Below are positions 24,555-31,710 of a stretch of DNA of 35,281 nt, one piece after another. The notes beneath the pieces are model-generated. The model did not search any database. It was given only the letters and a program-made list of their open reading frames with translations, and was not told where the DNA came from. The stretch comes from RXOA01 sp964554715 (GTDB taxonomy: Bacteria > Bipolaricaulota > Bipolaricaulia > UBA7950 > UBA9294), in NCBI GenBank assembly GCA_964554715.1, contig CAZKPU010000010.1, forward strand, positions 1-35,281, written 5' to 3'. How positions within the stretch are numbered: the first letter of the stretch is position 1; each line of letters opens with the position of its first letter. Position numbers and translations under genes: made by a program.

Positions 24555-26228
24555 TCATCTATCCTCAGGGGTATCCGGAGAACTCATCCGAGTGCCGCTT
24601 GACGAAGAGGACACGGCAGCGCCGTCGGCGCTGGCCGCACATCCCCCGCCAAGACCTTGATGAACATTGATCTCGTGAACGACATTGGCAACGGTCACGT
24701 TGGCGCCGCGCAGTTCGGCAACGATCCGCCCATTGGACATAACCAGAATACGGGTGGCAACCTGAACAAGCTCCTCGGAGTCCAACGAAACATAGATCGC
24801 GGAGACACCGTTGCGGGCAAGCTCGAGGATCATCCTGCGGATCTCCATCTTGGCGCCGACATCGATCCCGCGTGTCGGCTCATCGAGAAGGAGGATGCTT
24901 GGTTGGGCAGCGAGCCACCTTCCGAGGAGAACCTTCTGCTGATTCCCGCCTGACAGGCTGGCCGCTTTGGCGAAGATCGACGGCGTGCTGACCTGCATTG
25001 ACTGGACACACTCTTCGGCAACGCGGGATTCGGCACGCCGGTCAATGAAGCCCAAGGTCGCAAGATCATCAAGAACCACCGCCGACGCATTGGAGCGCAC
25101 CGGTTGCTCGTAGAACAGCTCGTCCGCGCGTGATTCGCTGAGATACGCCATCTTGCGGCGGATGCCGCTGCGGGGAGTTCGGGGACGGAACGGCTCCCCG
25201 TCAAGGATAAGTTCCCCCTTCGTAGGGGGGTGAACGCCGAAGAGACACTCGAGAAGCTCCGTTCGGCCTGCGCCGCGCAGGCCGGCAAGCCCGAGGACTT
25301 CTCCAGGTGCAAGGTTGAACGTTATGTCTCGGAGTCCGAGTTGCTCTTGACACAGTCCGCAGACCCGCAGGCGTGGGCAGGAATCCTCAAGGTCTGTCTC
25401 GATCGCAAGTTTGGCATCTTCGATGGCATCCGTTGTTACGCCACAGCCGACGATCAGTTCGGTCAGTCGTGAGACGGACATGGTATGTTCGAGATTGTCT
25501 TCGGTGGAGACGAACTTGCCGTTGCGAAGCACGGTAATGCGGTCGCAGATGGCAATGACCTCATTCAGCCTGTGGCTGACGAAGACAAACGTAGTTCCCG
25601 CCGATCTGAGCTTACGGAGAACGCCGAACAACAGCGACACCTCGTCCTCGGAAAGCGAAGAGGTTGCTTCGTCGAGAATGACGAGCTTGGCTTCCTCCAC
25701 AAGCGCCTTCGCGATCAGGATGAGCTGCCTCTCCGCTGCGGAACAGCGGGACACGGGGCGCCTCGGATCCAGGTCGATTCCCAGTCGGCGAAGCGTCTCC
25801 GCCGATCGCCGAACCATGTCTGCCCGATCGAGGAGAGGGCCGTGGTGAGGTGGGACCGGGTCGAGAAAGATGTTCTCGGCAACAGTGAGATTCTCACAGA
25901 TCGGCACTTCCTGATGAACGATCTGGATACCGAGATTTTCGGCATCTCGTGGATCATGACACACGGCCGGACTGCCGTCGAAGATCATCTGGCCACTGTC
26001 GGGCGCATACACTCCGCCGGTGATCTTGATTAGCGTGCTCTTGCCTGCTCCGTTTTCGCCGATCAGACCGTGGATCTCATGTGTATCGATGGAGAACGAG
26101 ACATCGCGGAGGGCATGGACGCCGCCGAAGGATTTGGTCATCCCACGGTAATCGAGGAGCCGGCGCTTCGGGCAAACGGCTTGTCCGCTGGCTGCTGCGT
26201 TCTTCTGCATCGTTTCCTGCGTCGTCAT
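24555..26228 (-). CDS. sugar ABC transporter ATP-binding protein (RbsA-type), second importer
   Basis: A 557-residue twin ATPase. Domain 1 has Walker A GENGAGKST, the variant signature SRCSAAERQLILIAKAL and Walker B LVILDEATSSLSEDE. Domain 2 has the degenerate GLRGAGRTE, then LSGGNQQKVLLGRWL and LLLDEPTRGIDVGAK. It is longer than its counterpart at 7688-9238 because of an N-terminal leader and a Ser/Gly/Ala-rich C-terminal tail (GGGCAASADGAAVSSSSSG). ATG 26228 lacks a good ribosome site; ATG 26210, six codons in, has an AGGAA and may be the true start. The preceding NTF2-like gene ends 6 nt upstream. Confidence 0.88.
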   Translation of the reverse strand: MTTQETMQKNAAASGQAVCPKRRLLDYRGMTKSFGGVHALRDVSFSIDTHEIHGLIGENGAGKSTLIKITGGVYAPDSGQMIFDGSPAVCHDPRDAENLGIQIVHQEVPICENLTVAENIFLDPVPPHHGPLLDRADMVRRSAETLRRLGIDLDPRRPVSRCSAAERQLILIAKALVEEAKLVILDEATSSLSEDEVSLLFGVLRKLRSAGTTFVFVSHRLNEVIAICDRITVLRNGKFVSTEDNLEHTMSVSRLTELIVGCGVTTDAIEDAKLAIETDLEDSCPRLRVCGLCQEQLGLRDITFNLAPGEVLGLAGLRGAGRTELLECLFGVHPPTKGELILDGEPFRPRTPRSGIRRKMAYLSESRADELFYEQPVRSNASAVVLDDLATLGFIDRRAESRVAEECVQSMQVSTPSIFAKAASLSGGNQQKVLLGRWLAAQPSILLLDEPTRGIDVGAKMEIRRMILELARNGVSAIYVSLDSEELVQVATRILVMSNGRIVAELRGANVTVANVVHEINVHQGLGGGCAASADGAAVSSSSSGTRMSSPDTPEDR

Positions 26229-26234
26229 GATCGG

Positions 26235-26588
26235 CTACTTCGGGTCGATCTCGTAGCTTGTGGTCTGACGCCAGATCTTGCCGTTCTTGAACACAATCGT
26301 GTCGAACGCATCCTCGATCGTGCCGGCGTCGGAGTCCAGCGCCCAGCGAAGAAGCATGGTGTCGCCTTCAACGGTGATCCCCGCCTTCGGGTTGTCATAC
26401 GGACGCATATTCGGCATCGCTGCGATGAGCTGCTGAAGGGCTCCAGCGATCTGATCGGGACCTTTGAAGACGCCGCCGACGCCGATCAAGACGGCATCAT
26501 CGGTGTAGTCGAACTTCATTGCATCCACATCGCGGGAGAAGACGGCTTCGTTGTGATGATCAAGAATCTCTTGCGGGGTTCTCTCCAT
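26235..26588 (-). CDS. NTF2-like / SnoaL-type small protein
   Basis: A 117-residue protein of the NTF2-like cone fold. An N-terminal helix (TPQEILDHHNEAVFSRDVDAM) is followed by DYTDDAVLIGVGGVFKGPDQIAGALQQLIA and alternating strands ending DTIVFKNGKIWRQTTSYEI, the usual pattern of ketosteroid-isomerase/SnoaL-like domains. Members include isomerases, cyclases and non-enzymatic ligand-binding proteins. ATG 26588 has AGGAAAGGA 7 nt upstream. It lies inside an ABC importer operon, between the binding-protein gene and the ATPase gene, an unusual position. It may bind or isomerise the imported sugar, or its open-chain form, but no catalytic residues can be assigned with confidence. Confidence 0.75.
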   Translation of the reverse strand: MERTPQEILDHHNEAVFSRDVDAMKFDYTDDAVLIGVGGVFKGPDQIAGALQQLIAAMPNMRPYDNPKAGITVEGDTMLLRWALDSDAGTIEDAFDTIVFKNGKIWRQTTSYEIDPK

Positions 26589-26626
26589 TTGTACGTCCTT
26601 TCCTATTAGGTCTTCATCAAGAGAAG

Positions 26627-26653
26627 AGGCGGACCGTCTTTGACGGCCCGCCT
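26627..26653 (-). terminator. intercistronic hairpin after the binding-protein gene
   Basis: Arms at 26627-26638 and 26642-26653 form a 12-bp stem with one G-U-type mismatch and a 3-nt loop. It sits directly downstream of the substrate-binding protein stop. This is a common arrangement that raises binding-protein expression relative to the ATPase and permease. Confidence 0.55.
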
Positions 26654-26665
26654 GTATGACACGGT

Positions 26666-27655
26666 TTACCGGTAGCCGGCAGCGATCAATTCAGTCAGGC
26701 CGAAGGCCTCAACATCCGCTCCCGTCACAACATGCCCACCGGTGTTCACGGAGGAGGGCTTGATGCCGAGCGTGTTCCACAGGTAAAGCTGCATGAACGA
26801 GAGGAACCCCTCGGAGTACGGGTGCTGGTCGATGGTGAAGGCCATCGTACCGTCGGCGAGCGCCCCAGCGACCTCTTCGGTGAGGTCGAAGCCGGCGGAG
26901 AAGACTTTGCCATCAAGACCGTTGTTGGAAATGAACTGAGCGGCAACCGGGCTTCCGGTTGTGTCAACGGCACAGAACGCCGCTACATCGGGGTTGGCCA
27001 GGTAGTAGCTCTCGACGGCACCGTATGCGGTGACGCGGTCGTGGGTGGTGTCGACGACGTCGATCTCCACGCCGACGGGTTCGAGCACCGTTCGGCCTGC
27101 ATCCATGCGGTCTTCAAGAGACGTCTGACCTGGGTTCTCGGTGAGGAAACAGACCTTCTTGCCGGCAGGATCGGGACCAAGCAGCTCAAGGATGTATTCG
27201 CCCCAGGCGATCCCGGCTGCGTAGTTGTCCTGACCGATATACGCAAGGCCGTACTTCTCGGCGGCTTCGGTTCCGGTGGCCATGATGACGATCGGAATGC
27301 CAGCATCGATGTACTTCTCGATGACGGTGTCAAGGGAATTCGGGACAGCGACGAAAACGGCGACGCCGTCTACACCACTGGCGAGAAGGGTCTCAAGCAC
27401 GTCAAGCTCTGCGGCGATGTCTCCGCCGGAGGGACCGAGGTGCTGGGCCTCAGCGCCGACCATCGCCGCTGCGTCCTTGAACCCCTGGAAAACGGGAACC
27501 CAGAACTGAACCGATGTCGCGATGGTGACCATCGCGAAGTCAAGCTGGCCGTCGGCCTGCTCATAGTCTGCAAGCGGGCTCTGTGCGCCGACCGCAAGGC
27601 TGCACACAAACACTGCCACTGCAAGAACTGCTACTACACTCTGAAATCTTCGCAT
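26666..27655 (-). CDS. sugar ABC transporter substrate-binding protein, second importer
   Basis: A 329-residue periplasmic binding protein of the RbsB-like type I fold. The signal peptide is clear (MRRFQ, a hydrophobic run, then VGAQS near residue 25). The mature part has FAMVTIATSVQFWVPVFQGFKDAA, a GVDGVAVFVAVP segment and IPIVIMATGTEAAEKYGLAYIGQDNYAAG, typical of ribose- and xylose-type proteins. ATG 27655 follows AGGAGG by 6 nt. It is the first gene of unit D, about 300 nt downstream of the predicted start of transcription. The sequence differs substantially from the first binding protein, so the two importers may carry different sugars. Confidence 0.9.
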   Translation of the reverse strand: MRRFQSVVAVLAVAVFVCSLAVGAQSPLADYEQADGQLDFAMVTIATSVQFWVPVFQGFKDAAAMVGAEAQHLGPSGGDIAAELDVLETLLASGVDGVAVFVAVPNSLDTVIEKYIDAGIPIVIMATGTEAAEKYGLAYIGQDNYAAGIAWGEYILELLGPDPAGKKVCFLTENPGQTSLEDRMDAGRTVLEPVGVEIDVVDTTHDRVTAYGAVESYYLANPDVAAFCAVDTTGSPVAAQFISNNGLDGKVFSAGFDLTEEVAGALADGTMAFTIDQHPYSEGFLSFMQLYLWNTLGIKPSSVNTGGHVVTGADVEAFGLTELIAAGYR

Positions 27656-27938
27656 TCAATGCCTCCTTCATCCGCCCTACTGTTGAATGATAGTACCGCT
27701 TTCGGTGAGAGAACGTGTGCTGCCAAGTTGAGGGTTGGAACCACCTCCTGCCTTCGACCGGCGAGCCTCGTGTTCGAGGTTGGAACGGCAAGACAGCATG
27801 CTGGGAATGGAAGCGGTATCGTTCCGGTTGAGATGTGGAGAGGACGGAACAACCCGTGGAACCACGATGCTTCATGCAAGCCAGCGTGGTCAGGCCCTGT
27901 TCTGCTACCTCGAAGCTGATCAGTCGTAAGGATCATAG
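27656..27938 (-). other. long leader of unit D
   Basis: About 280-300 nt of untranslated leader between the predicted promoter and the binding-protein gene. It can form several short hairpins by eye, but I recognise no known riboswitch class. Open frames on either strand look spurious. It contains the distal copy of a 12-bp direct repeat at 27923-27934. Confidence 0.4.
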
Positions 27939-27950
27939 GTCGTAAGGATC
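27923..27950 (-). repeat. 12-bp direct repeat pair downstream of unit D promoter
   Basis: GTCGTAAGGATC occurs at 27923-27934 and again at 27939-27950 (plus strand), a 16-bp period with ATAG between. The second copy forms one half of operator-like copy 6. Confidence 0.75.
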
Positions 27951-27958
27951 TCTTTACA
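27939..27958 (-). promoter_or_regulatory. operator-like copy 6 (unit D, weaker)
   Basis: On the minus strand TGTAAAGAGATCCTTACGAC, 2 nt after the -10 box. It keeps TGTnA and TTAC but deviates in the last bases; it agrees with copy 4 at 13 of 20 positions. Its placement relative to the promoter matches the other copies. Confidence 0.4.
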
Positions 27959-27960
27959 TC

Positions 27961-27989
27961 ATTATATGATGATATCTCGCTCGAATCAA
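27961..27989 (-). promoter_or_regulatory. sigma-70-type promoter of unit D
   Basis: On the minus strand TTGATT (27989-27984) and a perfect TATAAT (27966-27961) are separated by 17 nt. An inverted repeat CATCAT/ATGATG (27958-27972) overlaps the -10 box and could be a further regulatory site. Confidence 0.75.
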
Positions 27990-28001
27990 CCGGCAAAGGA
28001 G

Positions 28002-28032
28002 GAGCAGGCACGGCCGTTGGCCGTGCCTGCTC
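28002..28032 (-). terminator. strong hairpin after the second FGGY kinase gene
   Basis: Perfect 14-bp arms at 28002-28015 and 28019-28032 around a 3-nt loop. On the minus strand it is followed by CTCCTTTG, on the plus strand by TTGTGTG. It lies between the kinase stop (28074) and the unit D promoter, so it most likely ends unit E. Confidence 0.65.
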
Positions 28033-28073
28033 TTGTGTGCTTGGAGCTACGGAAGGTCCATGGTATCGGACAA

Positions 28074-29615
28074 CTACGTGACCCGAGCAAGCCGTGTGCA
28101 GAGATCGCTGATCGCAGCGACAGCGTCCTTGAAGATCGGCTTCAGCTGAGCATATCGTGCAGAGGCTTCCGGATTCGGCGTGGTACGGTACATGACCTCC
28201 GTCAAATCGTCGACTACCGAGAAGTCCTTCCAAAGACCGACGCCGACGCCTCCGATCATCGCTGCACCGAGGGCAGCAGCTTCCTGGCCGATGTTGCTGA
28301 TGTTGACCGGAATCTCGAACACATCGGTGAGGATCTGCCGCCAGATGGGGCTCTTCCCGCCGCCTCCGACCAGACGCATTTCGGCAGGCGTGACGCCCCG
28401 CGTCCTGTAGTGATCGAGGATGAGGCCAAGATCAAGGCTGACGCCTTCCATAGCCGACCGGATGACGTCTGCTCGCGTATGAGACGGACCGATCCCCAGG
28501 TAGGCCCCCTTGAGGTCGGGGTTGTCTGCGTGGATATTTCCGCCGCCGGCGAAGGTACTGAGGAACATCAGCTGATTCGACCCGTGTGGCGACATTCCCG
28601 CTTCGACCTCCATCAACGAGAACGGATCGACGCCGAGCTGCTTGGCTGCCTGGACTTCGCTCTTGCAGATGACATCCTGAACCCATTGATAGGTGCTTCC
28701 TGCGGATTAGACACCCACTTTAGGGGTATTCATGCCGTGAAGGACGTGGCAGTAGTTGGAGATACGGACCTGGTCGCCGATGACCGGTGTATCACTCGCA
28801 ACGGACATCCAACCGGACGTGCCGATGTAGGAGTAGATGCGGTTCTTGCTGACAACCCCGGCCCCTGCCGCTGTGCAAGGCACATCTTCACCGCCGACCA
28901 CAACGGGAACCCCCGTCGGGAGTCCCATCTCCTTGGCTGGGGCGGGGAGCAACTCTCCGGCGACGTGTGTCGACGGGAAGACGTCAGGGAGTTTCTCGAT
29001 CGGGAAATCGACCGCGGCGAGAAGCTCTTCGGAGTAGGCCATCTGGTGGATATCGAAGAAGCCGGTCAGCTGAGCATCGGACGGATCGGTCAACTGAGCG
29101 CCCGTCATGCGGAGGGTGATGTAGTCCTTTGTACCGAGGAACTTGTGGGTCTTCTTGAAAAGTTCGGGTTCGCTGTCTCGGTACCACATGAGCTTGAACC
29201 CGGAGTAGAAAGCGGGATCAAAGGCACAGCCGGTCTTCCGGTACCACTCGTCCAAGCCGATCTTGTCGATCAATCGAGCGGCTTGATCCGAACTGCGCGA
29301 GTCGAACCAGACCATCGTTGACTCTCGCAGCAGATTCCCTTCTTTGTCCACGGGCACATTCCCCATCCCGTGGCCGTCAAACGAGATGACGGCAACGTCG
29401 TTGACATCGATCCCCGTCTTGGCGATGACCTCGCGGGTCCCGGCGACGATCGCATTCCACCAATCCGTGGGCTTCTGCTCGGCCCAACGCGGTTGAGGGT
29501 ATTCGGTCCCGTAGGCCTGGAACGACTTCCCAAGAAGTGTACCATCCCGGTCATAGAGAACGACCTTGCTTCCACCTGTACCCATGTCATGGGCGATGAT
29601 GTACCGCTTTGCCAT
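28074..29615 (-). pseudogene. FGGY-family carbohydrate kinase interrupted by an in-frame TAA
   Basis: A 513-codon frame identical in layout to the kinase at 12286-13815, except that codon 303 (28709-28707) is TAA. The N-terminal part is intact: HDMGTGGSKVVLYD (9-22), ISFDGHGMGNVPVD, and the probable catalytic base Asp244 in GGEDVPCTA. After the stop the same frame continues, reading SAGSTYQWVQD and then QLGVDPFSLMEVEAG and a full C-terminal domain with LVGGGGKSPIWRQIL. The stop aligns with an Asn in SNNGGYSYQ of the other kinase. A CAA-to-TAA change would explain it. ATG 29615 has AGGAGG 6 nt upstream, and promoter and operator are intact, so the inactivation is recent, a sequencing error, or suppressed. 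Selenocysteine is excluded because the codon is TAA. Confidence 0.85.
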
Positions 29616-29719
29616 GCAAGCCTCCTTCTTGTTCGGTCGTTGCACGTGTTCCGGCGGCGACCTCCGTTTCTCTATCGGACCTCGGCCGCGCCAGATCCTT
29701 TGAAGATACGATAGCACTC

Positions 29720-29739
29720 TGTCATAACAACATTACAAC
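29720..29739 (-). promoter_or_regulatory. operator copy 3 (unit E)
   Basis: Plus-strand TGTCATAACAACATTACAAC, the most symmetric copy: TGTnAT, six bases, ATnACA when read on the minus strand. It lies 12 nt downstream of the -10 box of the kinase promoter. Confidence 0.65.
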
Positions 29740-29751
29740 CTAGCCGAGACG

Positions 29752-29780
29752 ATTCTAGATCTCCGGGTTACACGTGTCAA
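29752..29780 (-). promoter_or_regulatory. sigma-70-type promoter of unit E
   Basis: On the minus strand TTGACA (29780-29775) and TAGAAT (29757-29752) with a 17-nt spacer. The leader to the kinase ATG at 29615 is about 130 nt. The rest of the interval up to 29968 holds no other feature I could support; I saw no clear plus-strand promoter for the next gene. Confidence 0.75.
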
Positions 29781-29968
29781 GGGACGGCACGAAGAGGAGA
29801 TTCACCTTCGCCGACGGTGTCGTGTGTGTCAAGGAAGCCGGAGTCGGCACACGCCGACGCCGTGAGGATTGGCAAGACGGCAGCTACAATCGCGGCACGT
29901 TTCGCGGGAGATGGGGACGATTCCCGCTGCCGCGGCGCTCGAAACGAGGAACTGGAGCCCTGGGTAGA

Positions 29969-31594
29969 ATGACAAAGAAAAGAGATCAAGAGTGGCCGCG
30001 AACCATCCAAGAAGGGTTCGCGAGAAGTGTCAATCGATACCCGAACCGTATCGCAGTACGCAACACCCGTCTTCAGCCAGGCGAGGCCGAGGCGGTAACG
30101 TATGAGGAATTGAACGCGATGGTTGAGCGCCTTGCTTCGGCTCTTGCCGTTCGTGGTGTCGCCAAAGGAGATCGGGTCGTGATCCACGCCCGTCCTTCGA
30201 TTCACTATGCCGCAATCTTCCTGGCTGCTGTGCGGCTCGGTGCATGGATCGTGCCGCTTGACCCTCAGCTCCGACGTACCGAACTCCGGGGTTTGATCGA
30301 GAAGGCAGATCCGGAGATGGTGTTTACATCAAGTGGCGACGCCGAAGGAATCCGCGACATCGCGTCGCAGATTGTCGAACTGGATGCTGCCGGTGAGCGG
30401 GGGTTCGCGGCGCTTCTCTCAAGCGGAGGCGTTCCGATGGAGGAGATCATCGTATCCCCCGATGACACGGCCGTTTTGGCGTTTACGTCAGGAACCACCG
30501 GACAAGCCAAGGGAGTGGTCTTGTCGCATCGCAATCTGGTGGCGGATGCGTTCCTTTCATCGACCGTCATGCCGATTACGGAGCAGGATGTGTTCTTGAG
30601 TATTGCGCCCTGGCATCATCTACTCGGTCTGATGAGTTCGCTGATCGTTCCGCTGGTCCGTGGCGCGCAGACAATGTACACAAGCGATCATCGAAGACTG
30701 GCGCCGCTTCTCAAATCTCAAGGCGTCAGTGTGTTCATCGGCGTGCCGAAGCTCTACCACGCGTTGTATGCGCGGATGGTGGGACAGGTGCGGCGTACAC
30801 GGGCGGGGAGAACCCTGCTTCGAGTGGCGCCGAAAGCGGTGGGAAGAACGCTGCGGAACCGGTTGACGCGGGGGAACTTGCGCTTCTTTGTCAGCGGGTC
30901 GGCGCCGCTGGATGCGGAAGTCAGTAGCGGGTTCAGGCGGCTGGGAATCGGCCTTTTGGAAGGGTATGGATTGACGGAGACATCGCCGATTGTCTGTTTC
31001 TGCGACCCGTTCACCCGAAAGACGGCGACGGTTGGACCGCCGCTTCCGGATGTTGAGGCGAAGCTGATTGAGCCCAATGCGGATGGAATCGGTGAGCTGT
31101 GCGTGCGTGGGCCGATTGTGATGCAAGGGTACTTCGGGGATGAGCAAGCAACGGCCGAGATCATCGACGAGGATGGATGGCTTCATACAGGCGATCTTGC
31201 GATGCTCGATGCCGAGGGTGAGATCTATCTGAAGGGGCGTGCGAAGAACGTGATCGTCCTCGAGAACGGGAAGAACGTCTATCCCGAGGAAGTCGAGTGG
31301 GAAACGGCATCGGCTCGCTATGTCGAGGAGATCATGGTTCGCGGTCGAACGGTGAACGGGCGCGAGGTGGTTGAGGCGCTGGTGTACCCCAACAGCGAGC
31401 AGTTGGACGAGGATGGGATCCGTGGACCCGAGGAAACCCACGCTGCGGTGTGGGAGGCGATTAGCGCGCGTCAGTCTCGGCTTTCACCTCACAAGAGGTT
31501 GCACGGACGAGACCGGCTGATCCTCGTCGAACAGCCNNNNNNNNNNCATCTGTCCGGGGGGCTGGCAGCGGGGGAGAGGAATCGAGCAGGATAG
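29969..31594 (+). CDS. AMP-dependent synthetase / long-chain acyl-CoA ligase-like enzyme (gap near 3' end)
   Basis: An adenylate-forming enzyme that would activate a carboxylic acid, commonly a fatty acid, with ATP and load it on CoA. Motifs in order: LAFTSGTTGQAKGVVLSHRN (ATP/AMP P-loop), GYGLTETSPI (A5), DGWLHTGDLAMLD (A7), and KGRAKNVIVLENGKNVYPEEVE (hinge). Overall length and the EGFARSVNRYPNRIAV opening fit the fatty-acyl-CoA synthetase group. ATG 29969 is the best start by family length although its ribosome site is weak; the frame is open from 29774. Ten Ns at 31537-31546 fall where the catalytic lysine loop should be, so the last residues and the stop at 31594 are unreliable. It has no obvious link with the sugar locus. 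Confidence 0.82.
   Translation: MTKKRDQEWPRTIQEGFARSVNRYPNRIAVRNTRLQPGEAEAVTYEELNAMVERLASALAVRGVAKGDRVVIHARPSIHYAAIFLAAVRLGAWIVPLDPQLRRTELRGLIEKADPEMVFTSSGDAEGIRDIASQIVELDAAGERGFAALLSSGGVPMEEIIVSPDDTAVLAFTSGTTGQAKGVVLSHRNLVADAFLSSTVMPITEQDVFLSIAPWHHLLGLMSSLIVPLVRGAQTMYTSDHRRLAPLLKSQGVSVFIGVPKLYHALYARMVGQVRRTRAGRTLLRVAPKAVGRTLRNRLTRGNLRFFVSGSAPLDAEVSSGFRRLGIGLLEGYGLTETSPIVCFCDPFTRKTATVGPPLPDVEAKLIEPNADGIGELCVRGPIVMQGYFGDEQATAEIIDEDGWLHTGDLAMLDAEGEIYLKGRAKNVIVLENGKNVYPEEVEWETASARYVEEIMVRGRTVNGREVVEALVYPNSEQLDEDGIRGPEETHAAVWEAISARQSRLSPHKRLHGRDRLILVEQXXXXHLSGGLAAGERNRAG
31537..31546. other. assembly gap (10 N)
   Basis: Placeholder Ns near the 3' end of the acyl-CoA ligase gene. The reading frame downstream cannot be determined. 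Confidence 0.95.
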
Positions 31595-31710
31595 GTTTGC
31601 TGCGAATCGGCGGCGGATGAGCAGCCATGGGGGTGTCGGGTGTGGGAAAGGGATCTGCGGCGAGTGGATCCGAGCAGGTTCATCGTACGGATGTCCGGAT
31701 CGGGGGTTCG

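Noticed and set aside
27561..27875. A 104-codon minus-strand open frame in the unit D leader as a leader peptide
   Set aside because: It runs out of frame into the substrate-binding protein gene and lacks a ribosome site; the composition looks random.
28707..28709. Recoding of the kinase stop as selenocysteine or pyrrolysine
   Set aside because: The codon is TAA, not TGA or TAG, and homologous kinases have an ordinary residue there.
27966..29321. A 451-codon plus-strand open frame
   Set aside because: It lies opposite the FGGY kinase, whose conserved motifs on the minus strand are unambiguous.
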